Shown here piece by piece: positions 43,854-52,322 of a stretch of DNA of 54,016 nucleotides; position 1 is the first letter of the stretch; every line of letters begins with the position of its first letter. The notes below the pieces were generated by a model. The model worked only from the letters and a program-made list of their open reading frames with translations. It made no database searches and was not told where the DNA came from. This DNA is from Pseudomonadota bacterium (GTDB taxonomy: Bacteria > Pseudomonadota > Alphaproteobacteria > Rhizobiales > Rhizobiaceae). The translations under genes were made by a program, and so were the position numbers. The stretch lies in contig JAEZXX010000120.1 of assembly GCA_023419535.1 (NCBI GenBank), positions 1 to 54,016 on the forward strand. The letters run 5' to 3'.

Positions 43854-44903
43854 ATGATCTTCGCATCCGACAACTGGTCCGGCGTCCATCCCGCCATCAC
43901 CGCCTCGCTCGCCGCGAATTCCGAGGGCATGGCGAGCGCCTACGGCTCCAGCGAACTCGACAGACAGGTCGAGGCCCGCTTCAACGAGATCTTCGAGCGC
44001 GAGGTCGCCGTCTTCTTCGTCGGCACCGGGACGGCGGCGAACTCGCTGTCCTTCGCGGCCGTCAACCGGCCGGGCGGCGTCGTCCTCTGCCACCGCGAGG
44101 CCCACGTCATCGAGGACGAGTGCGGGGCGCCGGAATTCTTCACGCACGGCGCGCGCATGGCCCCGGTCGACGGCGCCGGCGGCCTGATCGACGCCTACAA
44201 TCTGAAGCGCGAGCTGGCGCGCTTCCGGCCCGACTTCATCCATGCCGGCCAGCCCATGGCGATCTCGATCTCGCAGCCGAGCGAGGCCGGCACGCTCTAT
44301 CCGCTGCCCGAGATCGAGACGATCGGCCGCATCGCGCACGAGCACGGCCTGTCGCTTCACATGGACGGCGCCCGCCTGCCCAACGCGCTCGCCGCGACGG
44401 GGGCCAGCCCCGCCGAGATGACGTGGAAGCTCGGCGTCGACATCCTCTCCTTCGGCGCGACCAAGAACGGCTGCTGGTGCGCCGAGGCCGTCGTCTTCTT
44501 CGATCCGGAGAAGGCGCGCCAGTTCCCCTACATCCGCAAGCGCGGGGCACAGCTCTTCTCCAAGACGCGCTTCATCGCCGCGCAGTTCATGCCGTACCTC
44601 AAGGACGGGCTGTGGCTGGAGCTCGCCGCCCATGCCAACGCCATGGCGGACGCGCTGCGCGAGGGCGTGCGCCATTCCACCCATGCGCGTGAGGCCTGGG
44701 CGACGCGCACCAACGAGGTCTTCGCCATCCTGGAGCGCCCCGTCGCCGAGCGGCTCCGCGCCGAGGGGGCGGTCTTCTACGACTGGAACCCGCCGCACGG
44801 CTCGCCCTCGCTGGTCGACCGGAACGAGGTGCTGGTGCGCCTCGTCACCTCGTGGTCGACGCAGGAGCGCGACGTCGAGCGCTTCGCCGCCGCCATCGCC
44901 TGA
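43854..44903 (+). CDS. ltaE: Low-specificity threonine aldolase (beta-eliminating lyase family)
   Basis: A 349-residue PLP enzyme that cleaves threonine or allo-threonine to glycine and acetaldehyde. The N-terminal FASDNWSGVHPAI corresponds to the SDT/N start of the family; FFVGTGTAANSLSF forms the phosphate-binding region, HREAHVIEDECGAPE stacks on the cofactor, LHMDGARLPNALAA holds the cofactor aspartate, and the Schiff-base lysine is in SFGATKNGCWCAEAVV. Length is normal. It is monocistronic here, convergent with the CoA-transferase gene, 10 bases between the stops. Stereospecificity cannot be read off. Confidence 0.92.
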   Translation: MIFASDNWSGVHPAITASLAANSEGMASAYGSSELDRQVEARFNEIFEREVAVFFVGTGTAANSLSFAAVNRPGGVVLCHREAHVIEDECGAPEFFTHGARMAPVDGAGGLIDAYNLKRELARFRPDFIHAGQPMAISISQPSEAGTLYPLPEIETIGRIAHEHGLSLHMDGARLPNALAATGASPAEMTWKLGVDILSFGATKNGCWCAEAVVFFDPEKARQFPYIRKRGAQLFSKTRFIAAQFMPYLKDGLWLELAAHANAMADALREGVRHSTHAREAWATRTNEVFAILERPVAERLRAEGAVFYDWNPPHGSPSLVDRNEVLVRLVTSWSTQERDVERFAAAIA

Positions 44904-44913
44904 GCCCGTCCGG

Positions 44914-46110
44914 TCAGCCGAGGCGGACCGCGCCGGCCGCGGCCAGCCGCTCGATCGCGTCGGCGTCGAGGCCGGCGATGTCGGACAGGATCTCGCGGCT
45001 GTGCTGGCCGAGGCGCGGTGCGGCGACTTCTCCTCCGCCCGGCGTCGCCGACAGGCGCATGGGCGTGTCGATCGTGCGCACGGTTCCGAGCGTGTCGTGC
45101 GGCAGGTCCCTCACCACGCCGCGCCGGATCAGCGCCGCGTTGGTGCAAACCTCCTCCACGGTGCGGATCTCGCCGCAGGGCACGCCCGCCCGCCCGAGCG
45201 TTTCGGTCCAGTGGGCCCTGGAATGCTCCGCGATGACGCCGGCCACGATCGGCACGAGGATCTCGCGGTTCGCCACGCGGTCGGGCGCGCGGCGGAACCT
45301 GTCGTCCGAGGAAAGCTCGGACCGGCTGCAGGCCTCGCAGAACCGGACCCAGAGCGCGTCGTTGGCGACTGCGAGGTTCAGCCAGCCATCGGAGGCCCGG
45401 AACGCCTCGTAGGGAACGATCGTCGGATGGGCGTTGCCCCTCCGGACCGGCGAGCGGCCACTCTCGAAGACGATGCCGGCGTTGAAGGTGAGGAGCGAGG
45501 CCATGGCGTCGATCATCGCGATCTCGACCCGCTGGCCGACGCCGGTCGTCTCCCGGGCGCGGAGGGCCAGCAGGATCCCCTGTGCCGCGTAGAGCCCGGT
45601 CACGAGGTCGGCGATGGAGGTGCCGACCTTCGTCGGCGGCCCGTCCGCATGGCCGGTGATGTCCATGATGCCGGAGGCGCCCTGCACCACGAGGTCGTAG
45701 CCGGGCCGGTCCCGTTCCGGCCCCTCGGCGCCGAAGCCGGAGATCGAGCAGTAGACGATGCGCGGGTTCCAGGCCGAGACGGTGTCGTAGCCCAGACCGA
45801 GCCGCTCGGCCGTGCCCGGCCGGAAGTTCTCGACGACGACGTCGCAGGACTCGACCAGGGTCTTCAGCACGCCGCGCGCCAGCGGATGCTTGAGGTCGAG
45901 CGCCAGGCTGCGCTTGTTGCGGTTGACCGAGAGGTAGTAGGCCGATTCCCCGCCCCGGAAGGGCGGCCCGAAGGCGCGCGAATCGTCGCCGTGGGCGGGC
46001 TCCTCGACCTTCACCACGTCCGCCCCCATGTCGGCGAGCTGCATGGTGCAGAACGGGCCGGAGACGACCCGCGACAGGTCGAGGACCCGGATGTCGCCGA
46101 GCGGCTTCAT
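44914..46110 (-). CDS. Class III CoA-transferase (CaiB/Frc family)
   Basis: A 398-residue family III CoA-transferase, moving CoA between carboxylic acids. The N-terminus GDIRVLDLSRVVSGPFCTMQ with LADMGADVVKVEEPAHGD is characteristic, NRNKRSLALDLKH is the CoA-binding stretch, and the catalytic aspartate lies in DRPGYDLVVQGASGIM. KVGTSIADLVTGLYAAQGIL and the C-terminal PMRLSATPG also fit. It starts 28 bases after the HAD gene stop on the same strand, so the two likely form an operon opposite a LysR regulator. Donor and acceptor are unknown. Confidence 0.93.
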   Translation of the reverse strand: MKPLGDIRVLDLSRVVSGPFCTMQLADMGADVVKVEEPAHGDDSRAFGPPFRGGESAYYLSVNRNKRSLALDLKHPLARGVLKTLVESCDVVVENFRPGTAERLGLGYDTVSAWNPRIVYCSISGFGAEGPERDRPGYDLVVQGASGIMDITGHADGPPTKVGTSIADLVTGLYAAQGILLALRARETTGVGQRVEIAMIDAMASLLTFNAGIVFESGRSPVRRGNAHPTIVPYEAFRASDGWLNLAVANDALWVRFCEACSRSELSSDDRFRRAPDRVANREILVPIVAGVIAEHSRAHWTETLGRAGVPCGEIRTVEEVCTNAALIRRGVVRDLPHDTLGTVRTIDTPMRLSATPGGGEVAAPRLGQHSREILSDIAGLDADAIERLAAAGAVRLG

Positions 46111-46138
46111 AGGCCGAGCCGACGCGGGGCGGACAGGC

Positions 46139-46861
46139 TCAGCACAGCGCGTCTGCCAGCTCCTTCAAATTGCGCACGACGAGATGGGGCCGGTGGGGCG
46201 TGTCCTCGTAGGGACGGTCGCGCCGGTTGACATAGCCGCCCTTCATCCCCTGCGCCTGCGCGCCGATGCAGTCGAAGGCGTGGTTGGCGACATGCATGAT
46301 CCGGGACGGATCGGTCCGCAGGATCTCGGCGGCCGTGCGGTAGGTCGCGGCATGCGGCTTGAAGTAGCCGGAGGTCGCGATCGAGATGACATCGTCGAAG
46401 GGATAGCCGATGTGCGGCCTGGCGTTCTCCAGCATGTCGGGATCGCCGTTGGAGAGGATGACCAGCCGGTAGCGCTTGTGCAGCCGGGCGAGCGCTTCGT
46501 GCGCGTCCGCAAAGGGCTTCAGGCGCTCGATCTCTGCGACCAGCGCCCGCGCCTCGTCTTGCGTGTGCTCGATGCCGGCGCGCTCCAGCGTCAGCGACAC
46601 CGCGCGCCGGCCGATCTCGCGGTAGGGCGTGTGCCCCCGGTCGAGCAGCGCGTCGATCATCGAGTTCTCGAAATGGGTGCGGCGCCACCACGTGACCAGC
46701 GAGCCCGGTTTTCCCGCCCAGCCCTTGGCCCGGAGGAACGGCGTGACGGCCTCCGTCAGGCCGGCCTGCATGTCGACGATCGTCCCGTAGAGGTCGAAGG
46801 TCAGGACGCTCAGCGTGGACTTCAACTCGTCCGTCGACATCGTTCCCACAGGCATCGGCAT
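46139..46861 (-). CDS. HAD-superfamily hydrolase, haloacid dehalogenase type II-like
   Basis: A 240-residue HAD protein. Motif I is LTFDLYGTIVDM (nucleophile Asp), motif II LVILSNGDPDML, the motif III lysine is in SGYFKPHAATYRTA, and motif IV reads MHVANHAFDCIGAQAQGMKG, the arrangement of L-2-haloacid dehalogenase-like enzymes rather than phosphatases with a large cap. Start may be 46861 or the ATG at 46840 (MSTDELKST). It leads the two-gene unit with the CoA-transferase, divergent from the LysR gene. A true halogenated substrate cannot be concluded. Confidence 0.88.
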   Translation of the reverse strand: MPMPVGTMSTDELKSTLSVLTFDLYGTIVDMQAGLTEAVTPFLRAKGWAGKPGSLVTWWRRTHFENSMIDALLDRGHTPYREIGRRAVSLTLERAGIEHTQDEARALVAEIERLKPFADAHEALARLHKRYRLVILSNGDPDMLENARPHIGYPFDDVISIATSGYFKPHAATYRTAAEILRTDPSRIMHVANHAFDCIGAQAQGMKGGYVNRRDRPYEDTPHRPHLVVRNLKELADALC

Positions 46862-46930
46862 GGTCGGTCTCCTCCCCGAAAGGCGGACCGGAACGTACGC
46901 CCGCCCTACGATCTCCCGCAGCGACAGCTA

Positions 46931-46984
46931 TTGATCAAATGGATTGTCACAATGGCATTATTGACCCTACTCATGTGTCATGAG
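46931..46984. promoter_or_regulatory. Palindrome cluster in the HAD / LysR divergent region
   Basis: Three perfect inverted repeats lie in this AT-rich part: TTGATCAA (46931-46938), ATTGTCACAAT (46943-46953) and CTCATG-TGT-CATGAG (46970-46984), the last covering the LysR start codon. Such clustered dyads suit binding and autorepression by the LysR protein. Confidence 0.45.
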
Positions 46985-47888
46985 GAACCTTCGCTCGGTC
47001 GATCTCAATCTTCTGGTCGCGCTCGACGCCTTCGTCGCCGAGCCCAGCGTGACGCGGGCGGCGGCGCGGCTCGGCCTCAGCCAGCCGGCGGCGAGCAACA
47101 TGCTGTCGCGGCTGCGGGTGCTCTTCGAGGATCCGCTCCTGGTGCGGACCTCCAGCGGCATGCAGCCGACCGAGCGGGCGCGGGAGCTGCACGAGGCGCT
47201 GGTGCCGATCCTGCGCGGCATGGAGCGCCTGTTCGAGTCCCGCCTCGCCTTCGACCCGGCCACGACCACGCGCAGCTTCTCGGTGCGCATGTCGGACGTG
47301 CTCGTCGCCCTGTTTCTGCCGCTCGTCACGCCGAGCTTCCTGCGTCTGGCGCCCCAGGCGTCGATGAAGATCACCCATCTGCCGCCGCACGAGACCCTGG
47401 ACGCGCTTGAGGCCGACCGGCTGGATCTCGCCGTGAGCATGGGACTGGAGCACGGCCGCTCGATCCTCTCGCGTCCGATCCTGCGCGAGCGCATGGTCTG
47501 CGTCATGCGGGCCGGGCACGAGGCGGAACGGGGCGAGTTCGACACCGAGCGCTTCCTGGCGCAGCGCCACGTGCGGGTCTCTGTCAGCGCCAACGATCAG
47601 CGCTTCGTCGATCACACGCTCTCGCAGATGACGCTGCAGCGCGAGGTGGCCCTGCAGCTGCCCTACTGGACGCTTCTTCCGAGCGTCCTCGAGGACACCG
47701 ACCTCGTCTCCGTCGTGCCCGAAAGCCTGATGCGCCGGTTCGGCCCGGGCTTCGTGTCGCGCCCCCTGCCCTTTCCCTCCGACGCCTTCGACTGGTGCGT
47801 CTACTGGCACCGCCGCCACGAGGGGAACCCGGCCCAGGCCTGGCTCGTCGAGCGCTTCGCGGAGGCGGGCGAGGCGCTCAAGGGCTGA
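46980..47888 (+). CDS. LysR-family regulator (NodD/NahR-like group)
   Basis: A 302-residue LysR-type regulator. The winged helix-turn-helix is RSVDLNLLVALDAFVAEPSV with TRAAARLGLSQPAASNMLSR; RLRVLFEDPLLVRTSSGMQP completes the wing, in the form typical of the NodD/NahR/LeuO group. The effector domain follows from about residue 90. It is divergent from the HAD/CoA-transferase pair across 118 bases with several palindromes, so control of that pair is the natural inference. The stop is 6 bases from the convergent thioesterase gene. Confidence 0.92.
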   Translation: MRNLRSVDLNLLVALDAFVAEPSVTRAAARLGLSQPAASNMLSRLRVLFEDPLLVRTSSGMQPTERARELHEALVPILRGMERLFESRLAFDPATTTRSFSVRMSDVLVALFLPLVTPSFLRLAPQASMKITHLPPHETLDALEADRLDLAVSMGLEHGRSILSRPILRERMVCVMRAGHEAERGEFDTERFLAQRHVRVSVSANDQRFVDHTLSQMTLQREVALQLPYWTLLPSVLEDTDLVSVVPESLMRRFGPGFVSRPLPFPSDAFDWCVYWHRRHEGNPAQAWLVERFAEAGEALKG

Positions 47889-47894
47889 GGCGGT

Positions 47895-48320
47895 TCAGGC
47901 GTCGGCCGGCTTCCAGGTGGAGCTGGCCATGGCCGCAAGCCGGTCCTCGCCGTCGTAGAGGCGCGATTCCAGGAAGGCGACGCTGCGGCCCTCGCGCAGC
48001 ATCCGCCCCTCGCAGCGCGCGGTCCCGGCGCGCAGGGGACGCAGATACTGCACCTTCATCTCCAGCGTCGCCCCGCCGCGCCCGTTCCGATGCTTCAGGA
48101 GGTGGCCCATGGAGATGTCCATGACGGTCGCGATCAGGCCGCCATGGAGCGTGCCCTGCGGGTTGAACATGAAGTCGTGGATCTCGAACTCGATGCGGCA
48201 GCAATCCTGCGGATAGGTGATCGAGAGATCGAGCAGCCGGGCAAGGAAGAACGTCCCGAAGGCCTGCTCGTAGGTCGAGATCGCGTCCTCGAAGCGCCGG
48301 CGCGCGCGGTCCTCGTCCAC
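47895..48320 (-). CDS. PaaI-type hotdog thioesterase
   Basis: A 141-residue hotdog-fold protein. The catalytic region reads MFNPQGTLHGGLIATVMDISMGH, matching the HGG and following acidic residue of PaaI/4HBT thioesterases, and LEMKVQYLRPLRAGTARCEG is the usual central strand pair. The GTG at 48320 (VDEDRARRRF) is chosen because it lies 11 bases behind the enoyl-CoA hydratase stop; the open frame farther upstream is antisense-like noise over that gene. Probably cotranscribed with the hydratase and releasing free acid from an acyl-CoA. Confidence 0.86.
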   Translation of the reverse strand: MDEDRARRRFEDAISTYEQAFGTFFLARLLDLSITYPQDCCRIEFEIHDFMFNPQGTLHGGLIATVMDISMGHLLKHRNGRGGATLEMKVQYLRPLRAGTARCEGRMLREGRSVAFLESRLYDGEDRLAAMASSTWKPADA

Positions 48321-48331
48321 GAGCCGTCCCC

Positions 48332-49138
48332 TCAGACGCCGGAGAAGCGCGGCGGGCGCCGGGCGGCGAAGGCCGCACGCCCCTCGGCGTAGTCGGCACT
48401 GTCGAAGCAGGCCTGCACGGCTGCGTCGACGGCGGCCGCGTCCGGCGCGCCCGCCTCGCCCGTCAGGTGGCGCAGCGTCGCCTTGACGGCCGAAAGCGTC
48501 AGCGGCGCGTTGGCCGCGATCTGCGCGATCCGCTCCTCGACCGCATCGGCGAAATCTGCGGCTTCGAAGACCTCCTGCACGAAGCCGATCCGCGCGGCCT
48601 CCCGCCCGTCGAAGATGCGGGCCGTGAGGAAGAGGTCGGCGGTCCGAGCCGGGCCGAGCATGTCGGCGAAGCGCTTCAGGCCGCCGCGCTCGTAGCCGAC
48701 GCCGAGCCGGCCGGCCGGCATGCGGAATCGCGCATCGGCCGCCGCATAGCGAAGGTCGCAGGCGAGCGCGAGCGTCATCCCCCCGCCCATGCAGACGCCG
48801 CGGATCGCGGCGAGCGTGGGGCGCGGGCTCGACATCAGGGCGACCTGCGCGCGCGTCACGTCGATCTCGTAGCGCGCCACGGCCTCGGGGCTGCTTCGAG
48901 CCGCACCGAACTCGGAGATGTCGGCGCCCGACACGAAGGCGGCCTCGCCCGCTCCGGACAGGACGAGGACGCGCGCATCGGGGCTCGCGTTCGCGGCTTC
49001 GACGGCGTCGGCGAGGGCGCCCCACATGGAGAAGGACATGGCGTTGCGGCGGCGCGGGTGGTCGATGACGATCCGGCAGACGCCGTCGGCGGTCCGACTG
49101 CGGATGCGGCCGGCCGCCTCGCTCGCCGCCTCGCTCAT
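48332..49138 (-). CDS. Enoyl-CoA hydratase/isomerase family protein
   Basis: A 268-residue crotonase. IDHPRRRNAMSFSMWGALADA is the N-terminal strand-helix, the first oxyanion-hole segment is AAFVSGADISEFGAARS, and the second is AIRGVCMGGGMTLALACDLR, followed by RFRMPAGRLGVGYERGG where hydratases normally place a catalytic glutamate; here the position appears as Val-Gly-Tyr-Glu, so activity class is uncertain. Start is set to the ATG at 49138; an upstream in-frame ATG would run into the transpeptidase gene. Forms a unit with the thioesterase. Confidence 0.9.
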   Translation of the reverse strand: MSEAASEAAGRIRSRTADGVCRIVIDHPRRRNAMSFSMWGALADAVEAANASPDARVLVLSGAGEAAFVSGADISEFGAARSSPEAVARYEIDVTRAQVALMSSPRPTLAAIRGVCMGGGMTLALACDLRYAAADARFRMPAGRLGVGYERGGLKRFADMLGPARTADLFLTARIFDGREAARIGFVQEVFEAADFADAVEERIAQIAANAPLTLSAVKATLRHLTGEAGAPDAAAVDAAVQACFDSADYAEGRAAFAARRPPRFSGV

Positions 49139-49169
49139 CGCGTCCTGTCCCCTGCCGGCGCGGCGTTCG

Positions 49170-49682
49170 TCATTGGAGGACGACGACCTGCGCGCCGACA
49201 TGGACGCGCTCGAAGAGGTCCGTCACGTCGGCGTTGCGCATGCGGAAGCAGCCGGCGGAGGCCGCCGAGCCGATGGAGTTCGGCGAGTTGGTGCCGTGGA
49301 TGCGGTAGGTGCCCCAGCCCAGATTGAGAGCGCGCACGCCCAGCGGATTGGACGGGCCGGGGCCGACCGACTGCGGCAGGCGCGGGTTCTTCTGGCGCAT
49401 GGACGCGGTCGGCACCCAGGTCGGGTCGACGCGCTTCTTGGAGACCCAGCTCGTGCCGAACCACTGCTCGCTCGGCTTGCCGACGGCGATGTCATACTGC
49501 AGGGCGGTGTCCTCGTCGGTGACGAGGAAGAGCTGGCGCGCGCCCGTCATGATGACGACCGTGCCCGGCTCGTAGTCGCCGATGAAGACGGTCTCGCGCG
49601 GGCCGCCGGAGGCGGCGCCCGCCGAAAGGGCCGGCCCGGCGAAGAGAAGCGAGAGAGCGAGGGCGGCGAGGATACGCGACAA
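49170..49682 (-). CDS. L,D-transpeptidase (YkuD domain), exported
   Basis: A 170-residue envelope enzyme. The N-terminal 21 residues are a Sec signal (ILAALALSLLFAGPALSAG). The YkuD domain has IMTGARQLFLVTDEDTALQYD at its start and the active site in RIHGTNSPNSIGSAASAGCF (His and Cys), followed by RMRNADVTDLFERV. Such enzymes make 3-3 peptidoglycan cross-links or attach outer-membrane proteins to peptidoglycan, which is common in Hyphomicrobiales. Minus strand, 31 bases ahead of the hydratase gene. Confidence 0.93.
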   Translation of the reverse strand: MSRILAALALSLLFAGPALSAGAASGGPRETVFIGDYEPGTVVIMTGARQLFLVTDEDTALQYDIAVGKPSEQWFGTSWVSKKRVDPTWVPTASMRQKNPRLPQSVGPGPSNPLGVRALNLGWGTYRIHGTNSPNSIGSAASAGCFRMRNADVTDLFERVHVGAQVVVLQ

Positions 49683-49727
49683 GACAAGGCTCCTGCGGAC
49701 GGTCGGCGCAAGGACGGGCGCGACGCC

Positions 49728-50648
49728 TCACGCGGGATCGGCCCCGCGCGCCTCCCCATTGTTGCGGAACCAACTTGCCAAGAAGTCAACGAAGACGCGG
49801 GTTCGCGCCGGCAGGTGGCGGCGGTGCGGAAAGACGGCGTGGATGCCGGCGTCCCGCGGCATGAAATCGTCCAGCACCCGCACGAGGCGTCCGCTCGCCA
49901 CGTCCTCGCGCACGATGAATTCGGGGGCCGTCGAGAAGCCCAGGCCCGCGCGCACCGCGGCCCGCACCGCGAGCGGCGAGTTGGCGCTGAAGTTGGAGGA
50001 GACCGCGACGGCGATCCGCTCCCCGCTCGCGGGCTCGAGGAAGCTCCAGCTGGCCGGCGAGCGCGCGTTGGTGTCGATCACGACCGGCAGGCGGGACAGG
50101 TCGGAGGGGTGCGAGGGGGTACCGTGCCGGGCGATCAGATCGGGGCTGGCGTAGACGACGAAGTCGAGATCGGCGAGGCGCCGCGCGATCATCGCCGAAT
50201 CGTCGAGCCGCGTCATGCGGATGGCGACGTCGAAGCCCTCCTCCACGAGGTCGACGAAGGCGTCGTCGAGATGGATGTCGAGCGCGATCTGGGGATGGGC
50301 GAGCGCGAAGTCGACGAGGCAGCGTCCGAGGTCCGAATCGCCGAAGGTGCGTGCCGCCGAGACGCGCACGGTGCCGCGCGCGTCGCCCGACGCCTCGCGC
50401 GCCTCCTCGTTCAACGCGTCGAAATCCGCCAGGATCGCCGCCGCGCGCGCGTGGTAGACCGAACCCGCCGCCGTCAGCGCGACCTGGCGCGTGGTGCGGT
50501 TGATGAGAAGGACGCCAAGCTCGTCCTCGAGCTCGCGCACATATTTGGAGACGAGCGCCTTGGAGCGGCCGGTGCGCCGTGCCGCGGCCGAGAAGCCGTC
50601 GTGCTCGATCACCGCGATGAAGGCCCGCATGCGGGTCAGCGTGTCCAT
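49728..50648 (-). CDS. LysR-family regulator
   Basis: A 306-residue LysR protein of the CrgA/DsdC-like group that works on neighbouring or distant genes. The helix-turn-helix is MRAFIAVIEHDGFSAAARRT with GRSKALVSKYVRELEDELGV, the wing LLINRTTRQVALTAAG, and the effector domain continues with VRVSAARTFGDSDLG and FDVAIRMTRLDDS. It lies on the minus strand, divergent from the ornithine decarboxylase transcription unit, 45 bases before the transpeptidase gene. Target unknown. Confidence 0.92.
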   Translation of the reverse strand: MDTLTRMRAFIAVIEHDGFSAAARRTGRSKALVSKYVRELEDELGVLLINRTTRQVALTAAGSVYHARAAAILADFDALNEEAREASGDARGTVRVSAARTFGDSDLGRCLVDFALAHPQIALDIHLDDAFVDLVEEGFDVAIRMTRLDDSAMIARRLADLDFVVYASPDLIARHGTPSHPSDLSRLPVVIDTNARSPASWSFLEPASGERIAVAVSSNFSANSPLAVRAAVRAGLGFSTAPEFIVREDVASGRLVRVLDDFMPRDAGIHAVFPHRRHLPARTRVFVDFLASWFRNNGEARGADPA

Positions 50649-50737
50649 CTTCCCTCCCCCGTCCGAGGCGTCCGACCGAAGCTTGCGCGAGGGCCGCCGG
50701 ACCTGCCGCGAAATCGCGTCGTCCCGCGATTTAACGG

Positions 50738-50766
50738 TTGTGTATGACAGTCCGTCTTTCTATATC
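50738..50766 (+). promoter_or_regulatory. Candidate promoter of the ornithine decarboxylase leader
   Basis: TTGTGT (50738-50743), a 17-base spacer and TATATC (50761-50766) stand in the only AT-rich patch of the 512-base gap before the decarboxylase gene. A start here would give an untranslated leader of nearly 390 bases, in line with the structured element downstream. Confidence 0.4.
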
Positions 50767-50883
50767 GCGTTTGCCCCATGTCGCACGTGCCTGTGGGCGT
50801 CCCCCGATCCTCGAACGCGAGGGCAACCGGGACGGTACCTGGACGTAACACATCCAGTCGCCTCCGCTGCTGGCGGAACGCGA

Positions 50884-50989
50884 GGACGCCTTGAAGCAAC
50901 GACGGTCCGGGCCTTTCTGGTCTCTCCCGGTCTCCACCACCGGGAAAACTGAAGAGGCACACCATCCTTGCCTGAAGTGCGGCGGGTCC
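50884..50989 (+). ncRNA. Structured leader before ornithine decarboxylase, speF-motif candidate
   Basis: Within the 512-base gap 50649-51160, GGAC-GCC (50884-50890) can pair with GGC-GG-GTCC (50981-50989, two-base bulge), enclosing a perfect hairpin CCCGGT (50926-50931) / ACCGGG (50939-50944) and the unpaired, purine-rich segment AAAACTGAAGAGGCACACC. The speF motif is a known conserved RNA found in alphaproteobacterial ornithine decarboxylase leaders; position, gene and lineage fit, but I could not compare with the covariance model. Nothing else in the gap looks coding, apart from possible tiny leader peptides. Confidence 0.6.
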
Positions 50990-51160
50990 AAGCCCTCCAA
51001 TCAACGGCAGCCTGAACGCTGAATCCGTCGCATCCGTGCGGCGCGTTCGAACATTCGTCCTGCCCGTGGCTCCACGGTCTTTTCGCGCGCGTCTTCGCGC
51101 CGGAAATGGCCGGAGATCCGCGAGCTCGGTTCCGTGCACCTTGATTCCGGGAGAGCTGCC

Positions 51161-52294
51161 ATGGCCACCCAGCGCATCGTCGACTTCCTCGCCACCCGAC
51201 GACCCGACGGCCCTTGCCTCGTCGTCGACCTCGATGTCGTGGAGGAGAACTTCTCGGCGTTCCGCCGCGCGCTCCCCGATTCGGCAATCTACTACGCGGT
51301 GAAGGCCAATCCGGCCCCCGAGATCCTGACGCTGCTCGCCTCGCTCGGCTCCAATTTCGACTGCGCCTCGGTGGCGGAGATCGAGATGGCGCTCGCCGCG
51401 GGTGCGACTCCGGCGCGCATCTCCTACGGGAACACCATCAAGAAGGAGCGCGACGTCGCCGCGGCGCATGCCCACGGAGTTTCGCTCTTTGCGGTCGATT
51501 GCGTGGAGGAGGTCGAGAAGATCGCCCGCGCCGCGCCCGGCGCGCGCGTCTTCTGCCGCGTCCTCACCGACGGGGCCGGCGCCGAATGGCCTCTCAGCCG
51601 CAAGTTCGGCTGCGTGCCGGCCATGGCGATCGAGGTACTGGAGCACGCCCACCGGCTCGGCCTGCGCGCCACCGGCGTCTCCTTCCACGTCGGCTCGCAG
51701 CAGACGGACACCGAGGCCTGGGACGGCGCGCTGGCCGATGCCGCCCACGTCTTCCAGGAGCTCGCCGAGCGCGGGATCGTGCTGACGCTCGTCAACATGG
51801 GCGGCGGCTTCCCGACGCGCTACCTCAAGGACGTGCCGAGCGCGCAGGCCTACGGCCATTCGATCTTCGAGGGGCTGAAGCGCCATTTCGGCAACCAGTT
51901 GCCGGAGACGATCATCGAGCCGGGTCGCGGCATGGTGGGCGACGCGGGGGTCATCAAGGCCGAGGTCGTGCTCGTGTCGAAGAAGTCGGCGGCCGACGAG
52001 AACCGCTGGGTCTATCTCGACATCGGCAAGTTCGGCGGCCTTGCCGAGACGATGGACGAGGCGATCCGCTACCCGATCGTCACCGCGCGCGACGGTGACG
52101 CCAAGGCCCCGTGCGTCCTCGCCGGACCGACCTGCGATTCGGCGGACGTCCTCTACGAGAAGACGCCCTACCCGCTGCCGATCTCGCTGACGGTGGGCGA
52201 CGAGGTGCTGATCGAAGGGACCGGCGCCTATACGACGACCTATTCGGCCGTCGCCTTCAACGGCTTCGAGCCGCTGAAGAGCTACGTCATCTGA
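51161..52294 (+). CDS. odc: Ornithine/lysine decarboxylase, fold III PLP (speC/odc type)
   Basis: A 377-residue eukaryotic-type decarboxylase producing putrescine from ornithine (or cadaverine from lysine). The PLP lysine is in IYYAVKANPAPEIL, FHVGSQQTD and MGGGFPTRY bind the cofactor phosphate region, EPGRGMVGD holds the cofactor-contacting acid/arginine, and the second-subunit cysteine is in GPTCDSADVLYEK. The ATG at 51161 follows GGGAGAG. It is preceded by a long structured leader and followed by a strong hairpin, so it is a single-gene unit with post-transcriptional control, probably by polyamine level. Confidence 0.94.
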   Translation: MATQRIVDFLATRRPDGPCLVVDLDVVEENFSAFRRALPDSAIYYAVKANPAPEILTLLASLGSNFDCASVAEIEMALAAGATPARISYGNTIKKERDVAAAHAHGVSLFAVDCVEEVEKIARAAPGARVFCRVLTDGAGAEWPLSRKFGCVPAMAIEVLEHAHRLGLRATGVSFHVGSQQTDTEAWDGALADAAHVFQELAERGIVLTLVNMGGGFPTRYLKDVPSAQAYGHSIFEGLKRHFGNQLPETIIEPGRGMVGDAGVIKAEVVLVSKKSAADENRWVYLDIGKFGGLAETMDEAIRYPIVTARDGDAKAPCVLAGPTCDSADVLYEKTPYPLPISLTVGDEVLIEGTGAYTTTYSAVAFNGFEPLKSYVI

Positions 52295-52299
52295 CCGGC

Positions 52300-52321
52300 C
52301 CGGCGGCCTTCGCGCCGCCGG
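52300..52321. terminator. Hairpin terminator between odc and argP-like gene
   Basis: CCGGCGGC (52300-52307) and GCCGCCGG (52314-52321) enclose a 6-base loop between two convergent stops. It can act on both strands; no T-tract is present. Confidence 0.55.
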
Positions 52322-52322
52322 C

